From NCBI GenBank assembly GCA_045629585.1, contig JAZQRM010000077.1:1-64000 (forward strand): 64,000 bases of DNA. Direction: 5' to 3'. Source of the DNA: Taishania sp045629585 (GTDB taxonomy: Bacteria; Bacteroidota; Bacteroidia; Flavobacteriales_D; Crocinitomicaceae). Of the stretch, positions 50,225 through 58,713 are shown one piece after another. Position numbers and translations under genes: made by a program. The notes beneath the pieces are model-generated. The model ran no database searches and had not been told where the DNA came from. It saw nothing but the letters and a program-made list of their open reading frames with translations. The stretch's first letter is position 1, and each line of letters opens with the position of its first letter.

Positions 50225-50950
50225 ATGGGACAAAAAACAAATCCAATTGGAAATAGATTAGGTTTCATCCATGGATGGGAATCTAATTGGTACGGTGGAG
50301 ATAACTACAAAGATAAATTAGTAGAGGACGATAAAATCCGTAAATATCTTCACGCTCGTTTGTCTAGAGCTTCTATCGCGAAGATTATTATCGAGCGTAC
50401 TTTGAAGCTTGTTACTGTTACTATTAACACAGCTCGTCCTGGAGTTATCATCGGTAAAGGAGGACAAGAGGTTGACAAGTTGAAAGAAGAGTTAAAAAAA
50501 TTAACGAAAAAAGAAATTCAAATCAACATTTTCGAGGTTAAACGTCCAGAATTGGATGCTCGTTTAGTTGCGGATGGAATTGCTCGTCAATTAGAAGCTC
50601 GTATTTCTTTCAGAAGAGCAATTAAAATGGCTATCGCGAACACTATGCGTATGGGAGCTGAAGGAATCAAAGTTAAGATTTCCGGACGTTTGAATGGTGC
50701 AGAAATGGCGCGTTCAGAGATGTACAAGGAAGGACGTACTCCGTTACATACGTTCAGAGCTGACATCGATTATGCTCTTTCTGAAGCTCACACTACTTAC
50801 GGTAGATTGGGGATCAAAGTATGGATCTGCAAAGGTGAAGTTTACGGAAAACGCGACTTATCGCCAAATGTTGGAATGAGCCAAGGATCTTCTAAAGGAG
50901 GTCAAGGATCAGGAAGAAAGCCCGCAGGTGCTAAAAGAAGAAAAAAGTAA
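50225..50950 (+). CDS. rpsC: 30S ribosomal protein S3
   Basis: At the mRNA entry with helicase activity. GQKTNPIGNRLGF starts it, the KH domain holds PGVIIGKGGQEVDKL, and RAIKMAIANTMRMGAEGIKV is standard. A C-terminal Gly/Lys-rich tail follows. Length 241. Confidence 0.98.
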   Translation: MGQKTNPIGNRLGFIHGWESNWYGGDNYKDKLVEDDKIRKYLHARLSRASIAKIIIERTLKLVTVTINTARPGVIIGKGGQEVDKLKEELKKLTKKEIQINIFEVKRPELDARLVADGIARQLEARISFRRAIKMAIANTMRMGAEGIKVKISGRLNGAEMARSEMYKEGRTPLHTFRADIDYALSEAHTTYGRLGIKVWICKGEVYGKRDLSPNVGMSQGSSKGGQGSGRKPAGAKRRKK

Positions 50951-50974
50951 TTAGGACAGTAAAATTTTAGAAAA

Positions 50975-51403
50975 ATGTTACAGCCAAAAAGAACCAAATT
51001 TAGAAAAGCACAAAAAGGAAGAAACCGTGGTCTAGCTCATAGAGGAAGTACTGTTTCTTTCGGAACATTTGCGCTTAAAACTTTGGAGCCAGGATGGATT
51101 ACTTCACGTCAAATTGAAGCTTCTCGTATCGCAGTTACGCGTTACATGAAGCGTGAAGGAAAAGTTTGGATCCGTATTTTCCCTGACAAACCAATCACTT
51201 CAAAGCCAGCTGAAGTACGTATGGGTAAAGGTAAAGGAGCACCCTCTCACTGGGTTGCTGTTGTTAAACCTGGACGCATCTTATTTGAAGCTGATGGAGT
51301 ACCTTACGAAACAGCTAAAGAAGCTATGCGTTTGGCAGCTCAAAAATTACCGGTTAAATGTAAATTCATAGTTCGTAATGACTATGTAATTCCAGGAAAA
51401 TAG
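50975..51403 (+). CDS. rplP: 50S ribosomal protein L16
   Basis: Positions A-site tRNA. LQPKRTKFRKAQKGR, ALKTLEPGWITSRQIEASRI and RMGKGKGAPSHWVAVVKPG are typical. The conserved Arg in the hydroxylation loop (MRLAAQKLPVK region) is kept. Length 142. Confidence 0.98.
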   Translation: MLQPKRTKFRKAQKGRNRGLAHRGSTVSFGTFALKTLEPGWITSRQIEASRIAVTRYMKREGKVWIRIFPDKPITSKPAEVRMGKGKGAPSHWVAVVKPGRILFEADGVPYETAKEAMRLAAQKLPVKCKFIVRNDYVIPGK

Positions 51404-51409
51404 TAGAAT

Positions 51410-51601
51410 ATGAAGCAGCAAGAAATCATCAAATTATCTGTTGAAGATCTAGTAGCTCGTATTGCCGAATTAAAAGGAACTTTGGAGAAACTTATGTTAA
51501 ATCATACAGTTTCTCCTTTGGAGAATCCTTTGCAAATTCGTGCAATGAGAAAGACGATTGCTAGATTGAGTACAGAGTTAACTAAACGTGCACAAGCTTA
51601 A
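51410..51601 (+). CDS. rpmC: 50S ribosomal protein L29
   Basis: A small two-helix protein at the tunnel exit. The core KLMLNHTVSPLENPLQIRAM matches the family, and the C-terminal RKTIARLSTEL completes the helical pair. Length 63. Confidence 0.95.
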   Translation: MKQQEIIKLSVEDLVARIAELKGTLEKLMLNHTVSPLENPLQIRAMRKTIARLSTELTKRAQA

Positions 51602-51629
51602 TTGCTTGTAAAACAAAAATTAGCTTACA

Positions 51630-51887
51630 ATGGAAAAGCGCAATTTAAGAAAAGAACGTATCGGTGTTGTAACTAGCGATAAAATGGACAAATCAATTGT
51701 CGTATCGGTAGAGAGAAAAGTAAAACACCCAAAATATGGTAAGTTCATCAAAAAAACTACTAAATTTGTAGCTCATGATGAGAAAAATGATTGTAACGTA
51801 GGTGATACGGTAAAGATCATGGAAACTCGTCCTTTGTCTAAGACAAAGAACTGGAGATTAGTAGAAATTGTTGAAAGAGCTAAATAA
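51630..51887 (+). CDS. rpsQ: 30S ribosomal protein S17
   Basis: An early 16S binder with OB fold. RKERIGVVTSDKMDKSIVVS, KHPKYGKFIKKTTKF and VKIMETRPLSKTKNWRLVEI are typical. Length 85. Confidence 0.97.
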   Translation: MEKRNLRKERIGVVTSDKMDKSIVVSVERKVKHPKYGKFIKKTTKFVAHDEKNDCNVGDTVKIMETRPLSKTKNWRLVEIVERAK

Positions 51888-51901
51888 TATTTTTATTAGT
51901 A

Positions 51902-52270
51902 ATGATACAAAGTGAATCAAGACTTACAGTAGCAGATAACTCAGGTGCAAAAACTGTGTTGTGTATCCGCGTATTAGGTGGAACAAAACGTCGTTATGCA
52001 TCCGTTGGAGATAAAATCGTAGTTGCTGTTAAGAGTGCAACGCCCTCTGGAGCTGTCAAAAAGGGTGCAGTTGCCAAGGCGGTAGTAGTAAGAACGAAAA
52101 AGGAAGTACGTCGTGCTGACGGTTCTTACATCAGATTCGATGATAACGCATGCGTTATCTTGAATGCAGCGGGAGACATTAGAGGAACCCGTATTTTTGG
52201 ACCAGTTGCTCGCGAATTGCGTGAGAGAGATTACATGAAAATTGTGTCACTAGCCCCTGAGGTGCTTTAA
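51902..52270 (+). CDS. rplN: 50S ribosomal protein L14
   Basis: Contacts 16S helix 44 at the subunit bridge. IQSESRLTVADNSGAKTVLC, the conserved RADGSYIRFDDNACVILN and GTRIFGPVARELR are present. Length 122. Confidence 0.98.
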   Translation: MIQSESRLTVADNSGAKTVLCIRVLGGTKRRYASVGDKIVVAVKSATPSGAVKKGAVAKAVVVRTKKEVRRADGSYIRFDDNACVILNAAGDIRGTRIFGPVARELRERDYMKIVSLAPEVL

Positions 52271-52282
52271 TCTAAAACTATT

Positions 52283-52600
52283 ATGCAACAGAAGTTACAT
52301 ATCAAAGTAGGTGATACCGTTAAAGTAATTAGTGGTAATTCACGCGATGCAGAAGGAAAAATTCTAGCGATCGACAGAAAGAAAAGTCGTGCAATTGTTG
52401 AAGGTGTTAATATTATTAAAAAACACGCGAAACCAAATGCACAAAACCCTCAAGGTGGAATTGTGGAACGCGAAGCGGGAATCCATATTTCTAACCTTAT
52501 GGTTGTTCACAACGGAGTTGCAACTCGCATCGGACGTAAAGAGAACAAAGAAGGGAAATTAGTTCGTTTTTCTAAAAAATCAGGAGAGGAGATTAAATAA
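52283..52600 (+). CDS. rplX: 50S ribosomal protein L24
   Basis: An assembly initiator with a KOW motif: HIKVGDTVKVISGNSRDAEG, then VEGVNIIKKHAKPNAQNPQG. Length 105. Its stop shares one base with the rplE ATG (TAATG). Confidence 0.97.
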   Translation: MQQKLHIKVGDTVKVISGNSRDAEGKILAIDRKKSRAIVEGVNIIKKHAKPNAQNPQGGIVEREAGIHISNLMVVHNGVATRIGRKENKEGKLVRFSKKSGEEIK

Positions 52601-53151
52601 TGAGTTATTCACCAAGACTTAAGGAAAAGTACTCTGCAGAAATTATTTCTGTATTGACTGAAAAGTTTGGATACAAGAGCGTCATGCGTGTACCTAGACT
52701 TACAAAAATCGTTTTAAGCCAAGGATTGGGTGACGCAGTAGCTGATAAGAAAATTATCGATGCAGCTGTTGATGATTTATCTCGTATCGCTGGTCAAAAA
52801 GCTATAGCGACTATTTCTAAGAAAGATATCTCTAACTTTAAATTGAGAAAAGGGATGCCAATCGGAACGAAAGTGACGTTAAGAGGAGACAATATGTACG
52901 ATTTCTTAGATCGTTTAATTGCTGTTTCTTTGCCACGTACTCGTGACTTCCGTGGTATTAGCGCTAAAGGATTTGATGGACGTGGTAACTTTAACTTCGG
53001 TGTTAAAGAACACATCATCTTTCCTGAGATAGATATCGATAAAGTTAACCGCATTTTAGGTATGGACGTTACTTTCGTTACTTCTGCTGAAACAGATGAA
53101 GAAGGTATGGCTTTATTGGATGCGTTTGGTTTCCCATTCATTAAAAAATAA
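52600..53151 (+). CDS. rplE: 50S ribosomal protein L5
   Basis: Holds 5S rRNA in the central protuberance. VMRVPRLTKIVLSQGLGDAV, RTRDFRGISAKGFDGRGNF and KEHIIFPEIDIDKV are typical. Length 183. Confidence 0.98.
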   Translation: MSYSPRLKEKYSAEIISVLTEKFGYKSVMRVPRLTKIVLSQGLGDAVADKKIIDAAVDDLSRIAGQKAIATISKKDISNFKLRKGMPIGTKVTLRGDNMYDFLDRLIAVSLPRTRDFRGISAKGFDGRGNFNFGVKEHIIFPEIDIDKVNRILGMDVTFVTSAETDEEGMALLDAFGFPFIKK

Positions 53152-53154
53152 GAG

Positions 53155-53469
53155 ATGGCTAAAGAATCAATGAAAGCACGTGAAGTAAAGAGAGAAAGAC
53201 TTTACAAACGTTACGCTAAAAAAAGAACAGAGTTAACTACTGTATTAAAATCTACAGACTCCTCTGAAGAAGTTGTTGCGCAAAAATGGGATGCTATGAT
53301 GGCATTGCAAAAATTGCCTAAGAACTCTGCAAAAAACCGCATGCACAATCGTTGTGGTTTAACAGGACGTCCTAGAGGTTATATGCGTCAATTTGGTATT
53401 TCACGTGTTACTTTCCGTGAAATGGCATTGTCTGGGAAGATCCCAGGAGTTAAAAAAGCTAGCTGGTAA
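53155..53469 (+). CDS. rpsN: 30S ribosomal protein S14, zinc-free form
   Basis: Part of the 30S head. KESMKAREVKRERLYKRYAK opens it and RNRCGLTGRPRGY-like NRCGLTGRPRGYMRQFGISR is conserved. At 104 residues it is the long form, with only a single conserved Cys and no zinc knuckle. An insert around TDSSEEVVAQKWDAM is somewhat longer than in E. coli. A long gap and a new -7 element follow. Confidence 0.96.
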   Translation: MAKESMKAREVKRERLYKRYAKKRTELTTVLKSTDSSEEVVAQKWDAMMALQKLPKNSAKNRMHNRCGLTGRPRGYMRQFGISRVTFREMALSGKIPGVKKASW

Positions 53470-53480
53470 GATATAATTGC

Positions 53481-53488
53481 TATATTTG
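53481..53488 (+). promoter_or_regulatory. Internal -7 element before rpsH
   Basis: TATATTTG is an exact match in the gap after rpsN; transcription would start near 53494, ahead of the rpsH leader hairpin. No clear -33 element. Confidence 0.45.
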
Positions 53489-53522
53489 CAGCAACAGTTT
53501 TGTATTATTAACTGGTTGAAGG

Positions 53523-53555
53523 TTCGCCATGCCCCTATTCTAGGCGCATGGCGAA
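53523..53555 (+). promoter_or_regulatory. Leader stem-loop before rpsH
   Basis: TTCGCCATGC (53523-53532) pairs perfectly with GCATGGCGAA (53546-53555). After a C/C mismatch a second stem CCTA/TAGG closes on a three-base loop, so there are 14 pairs in all. It ends 24 bases before the rpsH ATG. Six T occur only 14 bases later, so it is not a standard terminator. A ribosomal-protein binding site is possible. Confidence 0.65.
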
Positions 53556-53579
53556 AACCGTAACCGCATTTTTTATCAT

Positions 53580-53978
53580 ATGTATACAGATCCAATTGCG
53601 GACTTTTTAACGCGTATTCGTAACGCGAGCTCCGCTGGTTTGAAAACAGTTGATATTCCTGCTTCAAACACGAAGAAAGCGATGACGCAAATTTTGTTTG
53701 AGCAAGGGTATATCACTAATTACAAGTTTGAAGAGGATAACAAACAAGGATTTATCAAAATCGCTTTGAAGTACAATCCTTCTACAAAAGTTCCCGCAAT
53801 CACTAAAATTCAACGTGTTTCACGTCCAGGTTTACGTAAGTATGCTGGGTCTACTGAGATGCCACGTGTTTTAAATGGTTTAGGGATTGCTATTGTATCC
53901 ACTTCAAAAGGTGTAATTACAGACAAAGAAGCAAGAAAACTAAATGTTGGTGGAGAAGTTCTTTGCTTCGTATATTAA
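53580..53978 (+). CDS. rpsH: 30S ribosomal protein S8
   Basis: A central-domain 16S binder; in E. coli also the repressor of the spc operon. TDPIADFLTRIRNASSAGLK, RVSRPGLRKYAGSTEMPRVL and GIAIVSTSKGVITDKEARK are conserved. Length 132. It is the first gene after a 110-base gap with its own -7 element and stem-loop, a plausible place for S8 self-control, which is only inference. Confidence 0.97.
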   Translation: MYTDPIADFLTRIRNASSAGLKTVDIPASNTKKAMTQILFEQGYITNYKFEEDNKQGFIKIALKYNPSTKVPAITKIQRVSRPGLRKYAGSTEMPRVLNGLGIAIVSTSKGVITDKEARKLNVGGEVLCFVY

Positions 53979-53996
53979 TCTTATAACTAAGAAAAA

Positions 53997-54551
53997 ATGT
54001 CAAGGATAGGAAAATCCCCAGTAAGTATCCCGAGTGGAGTAGAAGTAAAAGTAGACGGTAACGTAGTTACTGTTAAAGGTTCGAAAGGCGAACTGACACA
54101 AGTGTTAGATTCAGCTATTTCTTTGTCTATTGAAGACGGAACTATCACTTTCAGCCGCGAATCCGATTCACCAGATCATCGTTCAAAACATGGTTTATAC
54201 CGTGCGTTGATTCAAAATATGATTCTTGGTGTATCGCAAGGGTTTAAGAAGGAGTTAGAAGTGGTTGGTGTAGGTTTCCGTGCAACGGCTAATGGTCAAT
54301 CATTAGAGTTAGCATTAGGATTCTCTCACGCTATCATTTTTGAGATCCCGAATGAAGTTAAGGTATCTGCAGAAACACTAAAAGGTAAAGCTCCAGTGGT
54401 AACATTAGAGTCTCATGACAATCAACTTTTAGGTCAGGTTGCTGCCAAAATTCGTTCTATGCGTAAACCGGAGCCATACAAAGGAAAAGGTATCAAATTC
54501 GTAGGTGAAGAAATTAGAAGAAAAGCTGGTAAATCTGCAGGTAAAAAATAA
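53997..54551 (+). CDS. rplF: 50S ribosomal protein L6
   Basis: Near the factor-binding site. SRIGKSPVSIPSGVEVKVDG and the C-terminal KIRSMRKPEPYKGKGIKFVG-type stretch are typical. Length 184. Confidence 0.97.
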   Translation: MSRIGKSPVSIPSGVEVKVDGNVVTVKGSKGELTQVLDSAISLSIEDGTITFSRESDSPDHRSKHGLYRALIQNMILGVSQGFKKELEVVGVGFRATANGQSLELALGFSHAIIFEIPNEVKVSAETLKGKAPVVTLESHDNQLLGQVAAKIRSMRKPEPYKGKGIKFVGEEIRRKAGKSAGKK

Positions 54552-54561
54552 TTGATTGGTT

Positions 54562-54915
54562 ATGGCATTTAGTAAACTTAACAGAAGAGCAAAAATCAAA
54601 CGAAGAATTAGAAAGAAAGTTTCTGGTACTTCTTTGGTTCCAAGATTGTCTGTTTTCCGTAGTAACAAACAAATCTATGCGCAAATCATAGATGATACTA
54701 CTGGGAAAACATTAGTTTCAGCAGGATCTTTTACGAACAAATCAGCACAAGGAATCGCTAAGATTGCACAAGCAGGTATTGTTGGGAAAGAAGTCGCTGA
54801 GAAAGCAGTTAAAGCGGGTATCGAATCAGTAGTATTCGACCGTAACGGGTACTTGTACCACGGTAGAGTTAAACAATTAGCTGACTCGGCAAGAGAAGGC
54901 GGTTTAAAATTTTAA
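54562..54915 (+). CDS. rplR: 50S ribosomal protein L18
   Basis: Binds 5S rRNA with L5. RLSVFRSNKQIYAQIIDDTT, and the final FDRNGYLYHGRVKQLADSAR with GLKF end are conserved. Start at MAFSKLNRR (54562); the TTG two codons earlier was rejected. Length 117. Confidence 0.96.
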   Translation: MAFSKLNRRAKIKRRIRKKVSGTSLVPRLSVFRSNKQIYAQIIDDTTGKTLVSAGSFTNKSAQGIAKIAQAGIVGKEVAEKAVKAGIESVVFDRNGYLYHGRVKQLADSAREGGLKF

Positions 54916-54918
54916 GAA

Positions 54919-55437
54919 ATGGCAACACAAGTAATGAATAGAGTTAAATCTTCAGACATTGAGCTTAAGGATAAGCTTGTTGCTGTAAACCGTGTTACTA
55001 AAGTAACTAAAGGTGGACGTACATTCTCTTTTTCTGCAATCGTTGTTGTAGGTGATGAGCACGGAATCGTTGGTCATGGTTTAGGAAAGGCTAAAGAGGT
55101 TACCGAGGCAATCACTAAAGGAATTGACGATGCAAAAAAGAACTTGATTAAAGTTCCAATTCTTAAAGGTACCGTTCCACATCCTCAAAAAGGTAAATAT
55201 AGTGGTGCTAGAGTATTATTGAAGCCTGCTGTTGAAGGTACAGGAGTTATCGCAGGTGGTGCGATGCGTGCTGTATTGGAAAGCGTTGGTGTTCGTAATG
55301 TATTAGCGAAGTCACAAGGTTCATCCAACCCACATAACGTAGTTAAAGCAACTATTGATGCATTATCGCAAATGCGTGATGCAAATACAGTAGCTCGTCA
55401 ACGTGGTATTTCTTTGGATAAAGTATTTAACGGTTAA
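54919..55437 (+). CDS. rpsE: 30S ribosomal protein S5
   Basis: Accuracy of decoding, at the mRNA entry. ELKDKLVAVNRVTKVTKGGR, VGHGLGKAKEVTEAI and the GSSNPHNVVKATIDAL stretch are typical. Length 172. Confidence 0.97.
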   Translation: MATQVMNRVKSSDIELKDKLVAVNRVTKVTKGGRTFSFSAIVVVGDEHGIVGHGLGKAKEVTEAITKGIDDAKKNLIKVPILKGTVPHPQKGKYSGARVLLKPAVEGTGVIAGGAMRAVLESVGVRNVLAKSQGSSNPHNVVKATIDALSQMRDANTVARQRGISLDKVFNG

Positions 55438-55449
55438 TAGAATTCAAGC

Positions 55450-55626
55450 ATGGCTACAATTAAAATTAAGCAAGTAAGAAGCGCTATTAATCGTCCTGCT
55501 GATCAAAAGGCTACGATTAAAGCGTTAGGATTTAAGAAGTTGAATCAAGTAATTGATAAAGAAGCAACTCCTCAAATTATGGGAATGGTAAAAAAAGTTC
55601 AACACCTTATTCAAGTTGTTGAGTAA
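55450..55626 (+). CDS. rpmD: 50S ribosomal protein L30
   Basis: A 58-residue protein: ATIKIKQVRSAINRPADQ opens it, then TIKALGFKKLNQVIDKE, and VKKVQHLIQVVE closes it, matching L30 throughout. It lies 12 bases after rpsE, and its stop is 19 bases before the rplO start. It is a small gene easily missed in size-limited searches. Confidence 0.95.
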   Translation: MATIKIKQVRSAINRPADQKATIKALGFKKLNQVIDKEATPQIMGMVKKVQHLIQVVE

Positions 55627-55645
55627 CTTTAAAAAACGAACAGAC

Positions 55646-56092
55646 ATGAATTTATCTAATTTAACACCTGCAAAAGGTTCCGTAAAATCGGAAAGACGTA
55701 TTGCACGTGGTCAAGGTTCTGGATACGGAGGTACTTCTACACGTGGGCATAAAGGAGCGAAATCTCGTTCTGGATACTCTAAAAAGATTGGTTTCGAAGG
55801 AGGACAAATGCCACTACAAAGGAGAGTTCCTAAATTTGGTTTCAAAAATATTAACCGCGTTGAGTATAAAGCGATTAATTTGGACATCATACAGTCGTTG
55901 ATTGACCGCAAAAATGTATCTGAAATTACTCCTGAAGTTTTACGTGAAAACGGATTAATCGGGAATAATGACTTAGTAAAAATCCTAGGAAGAGGTGAGT
56001 TATCAGCTACGATTAATGTAACAGCGCACAAATTTTCATCAACTGCCAAAGTGGCAATTGAAGGAAAAGGTGGTAATGTTTCAGAAATCTAA
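55646..56092 (+). CDS. rplO: 50S ribosomal protein L15
   Basis: Late-assembly protein. MNLSNLTPAKGSVKSERRIA is the correct start (the earlier ATG at 55616 overlaps rpmD and was rejected). The glycine-rich GRGQGSGYGGTSTRGHKGA-type stretch and RVPKFGFKN follow. Length 148. Confidence 0.96.
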   Translation: MNLSNLTPAKGSVKSERRIARGQGSGYGGTSTRGHKGAKSRSGYSKKIGFEGGQMPLQRRVPKFGFKNINRVEYKAINLDIIQSLIDRKNVSEITPEVLRENGLIGNNDLVKILGRGELSATINVTAHKFSSTAKVAIEGKGGNVSEI

Positions 56093-56117
56093 TTAACTTT
56101 GCCAACATTTTATTAAA

Positions 56118-57449
56118 ATGAAGCGTTTTATATCGAATCTTAAAAACATCTGGAAAGTCGAAGAACTACGTAATCGTATTCTTTTGACATTTGGTTTAGT
56201 AGCTATCTATCGATTAGCATCTTTCATCATTATTCCTGGTGTTAACTATACAAAATTAGCTGAAGCAGCTAGTCAGGGTTCTGATAACGTAATCGAAGAC
56301 CTCCTCTCTCTTTTTTCAGGAGGAGGTTTTACGAATGCGTCTATCATGGCTCTTGGTATTATGCCCTACATCAGTGCATCTATCATTATGCAATTATTAG
56401 GAATGGCAGTACCTGCCGTTCAAAAAATGCAAAATGAAGGTGAATCTGGAAGAAAGCGTATGAACAATTATACTCGTATTCTTACGATTGTAATCTGTGC
56501 ATTACAAGCTCCTTCCTATATCGCCTTGTATGTGAAAAGTAAAGGTGCAATGCCAGTTGATGAATCTACATTTTGGTGGATCCAAACAATCGCTGTTATG
56601 ATAGCAAGCTCTATGTTTGCTGTATGGCTAGGTGAACGTATAACGGATCGCGGTATTGGAAACGGTATTTCATTATTAATTACAGTTGGTATTTTGGCTC
56701 GTCTACCAGAAGCATTCATGGCTGAAATAGGTACAAACCAAGGGAATTTGATTAAAATTTTCTTAGAGATTGTAGCTTTCTTCCTTGTTGTTATGGTGAC
56801 TGTTTTGATTGTGCAGGGGGTGAGACGTGTTCCATTGAACACGGCTAAACGTGTTGTTGGAGCAAGAGCAGTTGAAGATAACGGAGCTCGTAATTACCTT
56901 CCAATTAAAGTGAATGCCGCTGGAGTAATGCCTATCATCTTTGCACAAGCTATCGTTACTATTCCAATGATGATCGTTGGAAATACAGGCGGTGGTAAAT
57001 TGCAACAGATTCTAGGTGACCCTTATGGCTGGTCGTATAATATCTTGTTGGCAGTATTGATTATAGTATTCACCTACTTCTATACTGCTATTATGATCAA
57101 CCCGAAGAAGATTGCAGACGATTTAAAGAAAAGTGGAGGATTTATCCCAGGTGTTAAACCAGGGGATGATACAGCTGAGTATATCGATGATTTAGTTTCT
57201 CGTATTACTTTGCCTGGTTCTATTTTCTTAGCTGCTATTGCTGTTCTTCCCGCTTTGGCGAAGATTGCAGGAGTAAATAGTCAATTTGCAATGTTCTTTG
57301 GAGGAACTTCTGTACTAATAATGGTCGGAGTTGTTTTGGATACATTACAACAAATCGAATCTTACCTATTAAATCGTCATATGGATGGTTTAATGGAAGG
57401 AACCAAGATTAAGGGTAGAAGATCCGCAAATGAATTATCAGGATTTTAA
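56118..57449 (+). CDS. secY: Protein translocase subunit SecY
   Basis: The membrane channel for protein export. Ten membrane helices in 443 residues; GIMPYISASIIMQLL in helix 2 and the cytoplasmic loops with RRVPLNTAKRV are typical, as is GFIPGVKPGDDT. Placed after rplO, as in most bacteria. Confidence 0.98.
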   Translation: MKRFISNLKNIWKVEELRNRILLTFGLVAIYRLASFIIIPGVNYTKLAEAASQGSDNVIEDLLSLFSGGGFTNASIMALGIMPYISASIIMQLLGMAVPAVQKMQNEGESGRKRMNNYTRILTIVICALQAPSYIALYVKSKGAMPVDESTFWWIQTIAVMIASSMFAVWLGERITDRGIGNGISLLITVGILARLPEAFMAEIGTNQGNLIKIFLEIVAFFLVVMVTVLIVQGVRRVPLNTAKRVVGARAVEDNGARNYLPIKVNAAGVMPIIFAQAIVTIPMMIVGNTGGGKLQQILGDPYGWSYNILLAVLIIVFTYFYTAIMINPKKIADDLKKSGGFIPGVKPGDDTAEYIDDLVSRITLPGSIFLAAIAVLPALAKIAGVNSQFAMFFGGTSVLIMVGVVLDTLQQIESYLLNRHMDGLMEGTKIKGRRSANELSGF

Positions 57450-57451
57450 TT

Positions 57452-57670
57452 ATGGCTAAGCAAACATCTATTGAACAAGATGGTGTAATCATCGAAGCAT
57501 TATCTAACGCAATGTTCCGCGTTGAGTTGGAGAATGGACACGTGATTACAGCACATATTTCTGGAAAAATGAGAATGTTTTACATCAAAATTTTACCAGG
57601 AGATAGAGTAAAGGTTGAAATGTCCCCTTACGATTTATCGAAGGGACGTATTTCATTCAGATACAAATAA
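57452..57670 (+). CDS. infA: Translation initiation factor IF-1
   Basis: A 72-residue OB-fold factor that occupies the A site during initiation. FRVELENGHVITAHISGKMR and KVEMSPYDLSKGRISFRYK are standard. Two bases after secY. Confidence 0.97.
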   Translation: MAKQTSIEQDGVIIEALSNAMFRVELENGHVITAHISGKMRMFYIKILPGDRVKVEMSPYDLSKGRISFRYK

Positions 57671-57697
57671 GAAGCTCAAAATATTAAAAATAATAAC

Positions 57698-57814
57698 ATG
57701 AAAGTTAGAGCATCAGTTAAGAAACGTACTGCAGATTGCAAAATCGTTAAAAGAAAAGGTAGAGTTTATGTGATTAACAAAAAGAATCCTAAACTTAAAC
57801 AAAGACAAGGGTAA
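57698..57814 (+). CDS. rpmJ: 50S ribosomal protein L36, zinc-free form
   Basis: A 38-residue protein: MKVRASVKKRTADCKIVKR then GRVYVINKKNPKLKQRQG. The zinc ligands of the classic form are lost: position 11 is Thr, 27 is Asn and 33 is Leu; only Cys14 remains. This is the C-minus type that needs no zinc and is usual in Bacteroidota. Confidence 0.96.
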   Translation: MKVRASVKKRTADCKIVKRKGRVYVINKKNPKLKQRQG

Positions 57815-57825
57815 TATTTGAAATT

Positions 57826-58191
57826 ATGGCACGTATTGCAGGTATTGATTTACCAAAAAACAAAAGAGGTGTAATCGGTTTGACTTACATCTACGGAATC
57901 GGAAGAAGTACTTCTGCGAAGATTTTAATCGATAACGGAATTGACGAGAATATCAAAGTTCAAGATTGGAATGATGATCAAATCGGTCTTATTCGTGAAG
58001 CGATTAATCAAATCAAAACAGAAGGTGCTTTGCGTTCTGAGATTCAATTGAACATCAAGCGTTTGATGGATATTGGATGTAACAGAGGTATCCGTCACCG
58101 TGCTGGTCTTCCTTTAAGAGGGCAAAGAACTAAGAACAACTCTCGTACTCGTAAAGGTAAGAGAAAAACAGTTGCTAACAAGAAGAAGTAA
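57826..58191 (+). CDS. rpsM: 30S ribosomal protein S13
   Basis: Contacts the P-site tRNA and L5. ARIAGIDLPKNKRGVIGLTY, YGIGRSTS and RGIRHRAGLPLRGQRTKNNS are conserved. Length 121. The alpha group begins here. Confidence 0.98.
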   Translation: MARIAGIDLPKNKRGVIGLTYIYGIGRSTSAKILIDNGIDENIKVQDWNDDQIGLIREAINQIKTEGALRSEIQLNIKRLMDIGCNRGIRHRAGLPLRGQRTKNNSRTRKGKRKTVANKKK

Positions 58192-58248
58192 TCTTCTGAT
58201 TGTTATCTGTTTTTGTTTGTATTTTTTAAAAATTACAATAGCTAAATA

Positions 58249-58635
58249 ATGGCAAAGTCGAATCAAAAAAAGAAGAAGAATGTCAAAGTAGATGCATTGG
58301 GTGAAGCGCATATTCAAGCTACCTTCAACAATGTTATTATTTCTTTGACTAACGGTGCAGGTCAAGTTATTTCTTGGTCTTCTGCTGGTAAAATGGGCTT
58401 CCGTGGTTCTAAAAAGAACACTCCTTATGCTGCATTAGTTGCTGCTGAGGATGCTGCGAAAGAAGCACATGACTTCGGATTACGTCGTGTTAAAGTATAT
58501 GTTAAAGGACCTGGAGCGGGACGTGAGTCTGCAATCCGTTCTTTGCATAATGCTGGTATCGAGGTAACTGAGATCATTGATGTTACTCCATTACCACACA
58601 ATGGTTGTCGTCCTCCAAAAAGACGTCGCGTATAA
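58249..58635 (+). CDS. rpsK: 30S ribosomal protein S11
   Basis: Platform protein beside the mRNA exit. AHIQATFNNVIISLTNGAGQ, SSAGKMGFRGSKKNTPYAA and LPHNGCRPPKRRRV are typical. Length 128. The 57-base gap before it shows no clear stem. Confidence 0.98.
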   Translation: MAKSNQKKKKNVKVDALGEAHIQATFNNVIISLTNGAGQVISWSSAGKMGFRGSKKNTPYAALVAAEDAAKEAHDFGLRRVKVYVKGPGAGRESAIRSLHNAGIEVTEIIDVTPLPHNGCRPPKRRRV

Positions 58636-58649
58636 TAATTTAATAACTT

Positions 58650-58697
58650 GTGGGAGGTATGCCATCGAAGGAATTAGCCTTAATTCATGGTACCCAC
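58650..58697 (+). promoter_or_regulatory. Leader stem-loop before rpsD
   Basis: One long hairpin in three parts. GTGGG (58650-58654) pairs with CCCAC (58693-58697), CCAT (58662-58665) with ATGG (58687-58690), and GAATTA (58671-58676) with TAATTC (58681-58686), loop GCCT. All bulged bases lie on the 5' side (AGGTATG and CGAAG), except TA on the 3' side. It ends 16 bases before the rpsD ATG. I recall that an S4 leader motif has been proposed for Bacteroidia; whether this is that motif was not tested. Confidence 0.65.
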
Positions 58698-58713
58698 TTT
58701 AAAACTTATAATA

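Noticed and set aside
53523..53579. rpsH hairpin as a terminator
   Set aside because: The T run begins 14 bases after the stem, and the downstream genes belong to the same essential operon.
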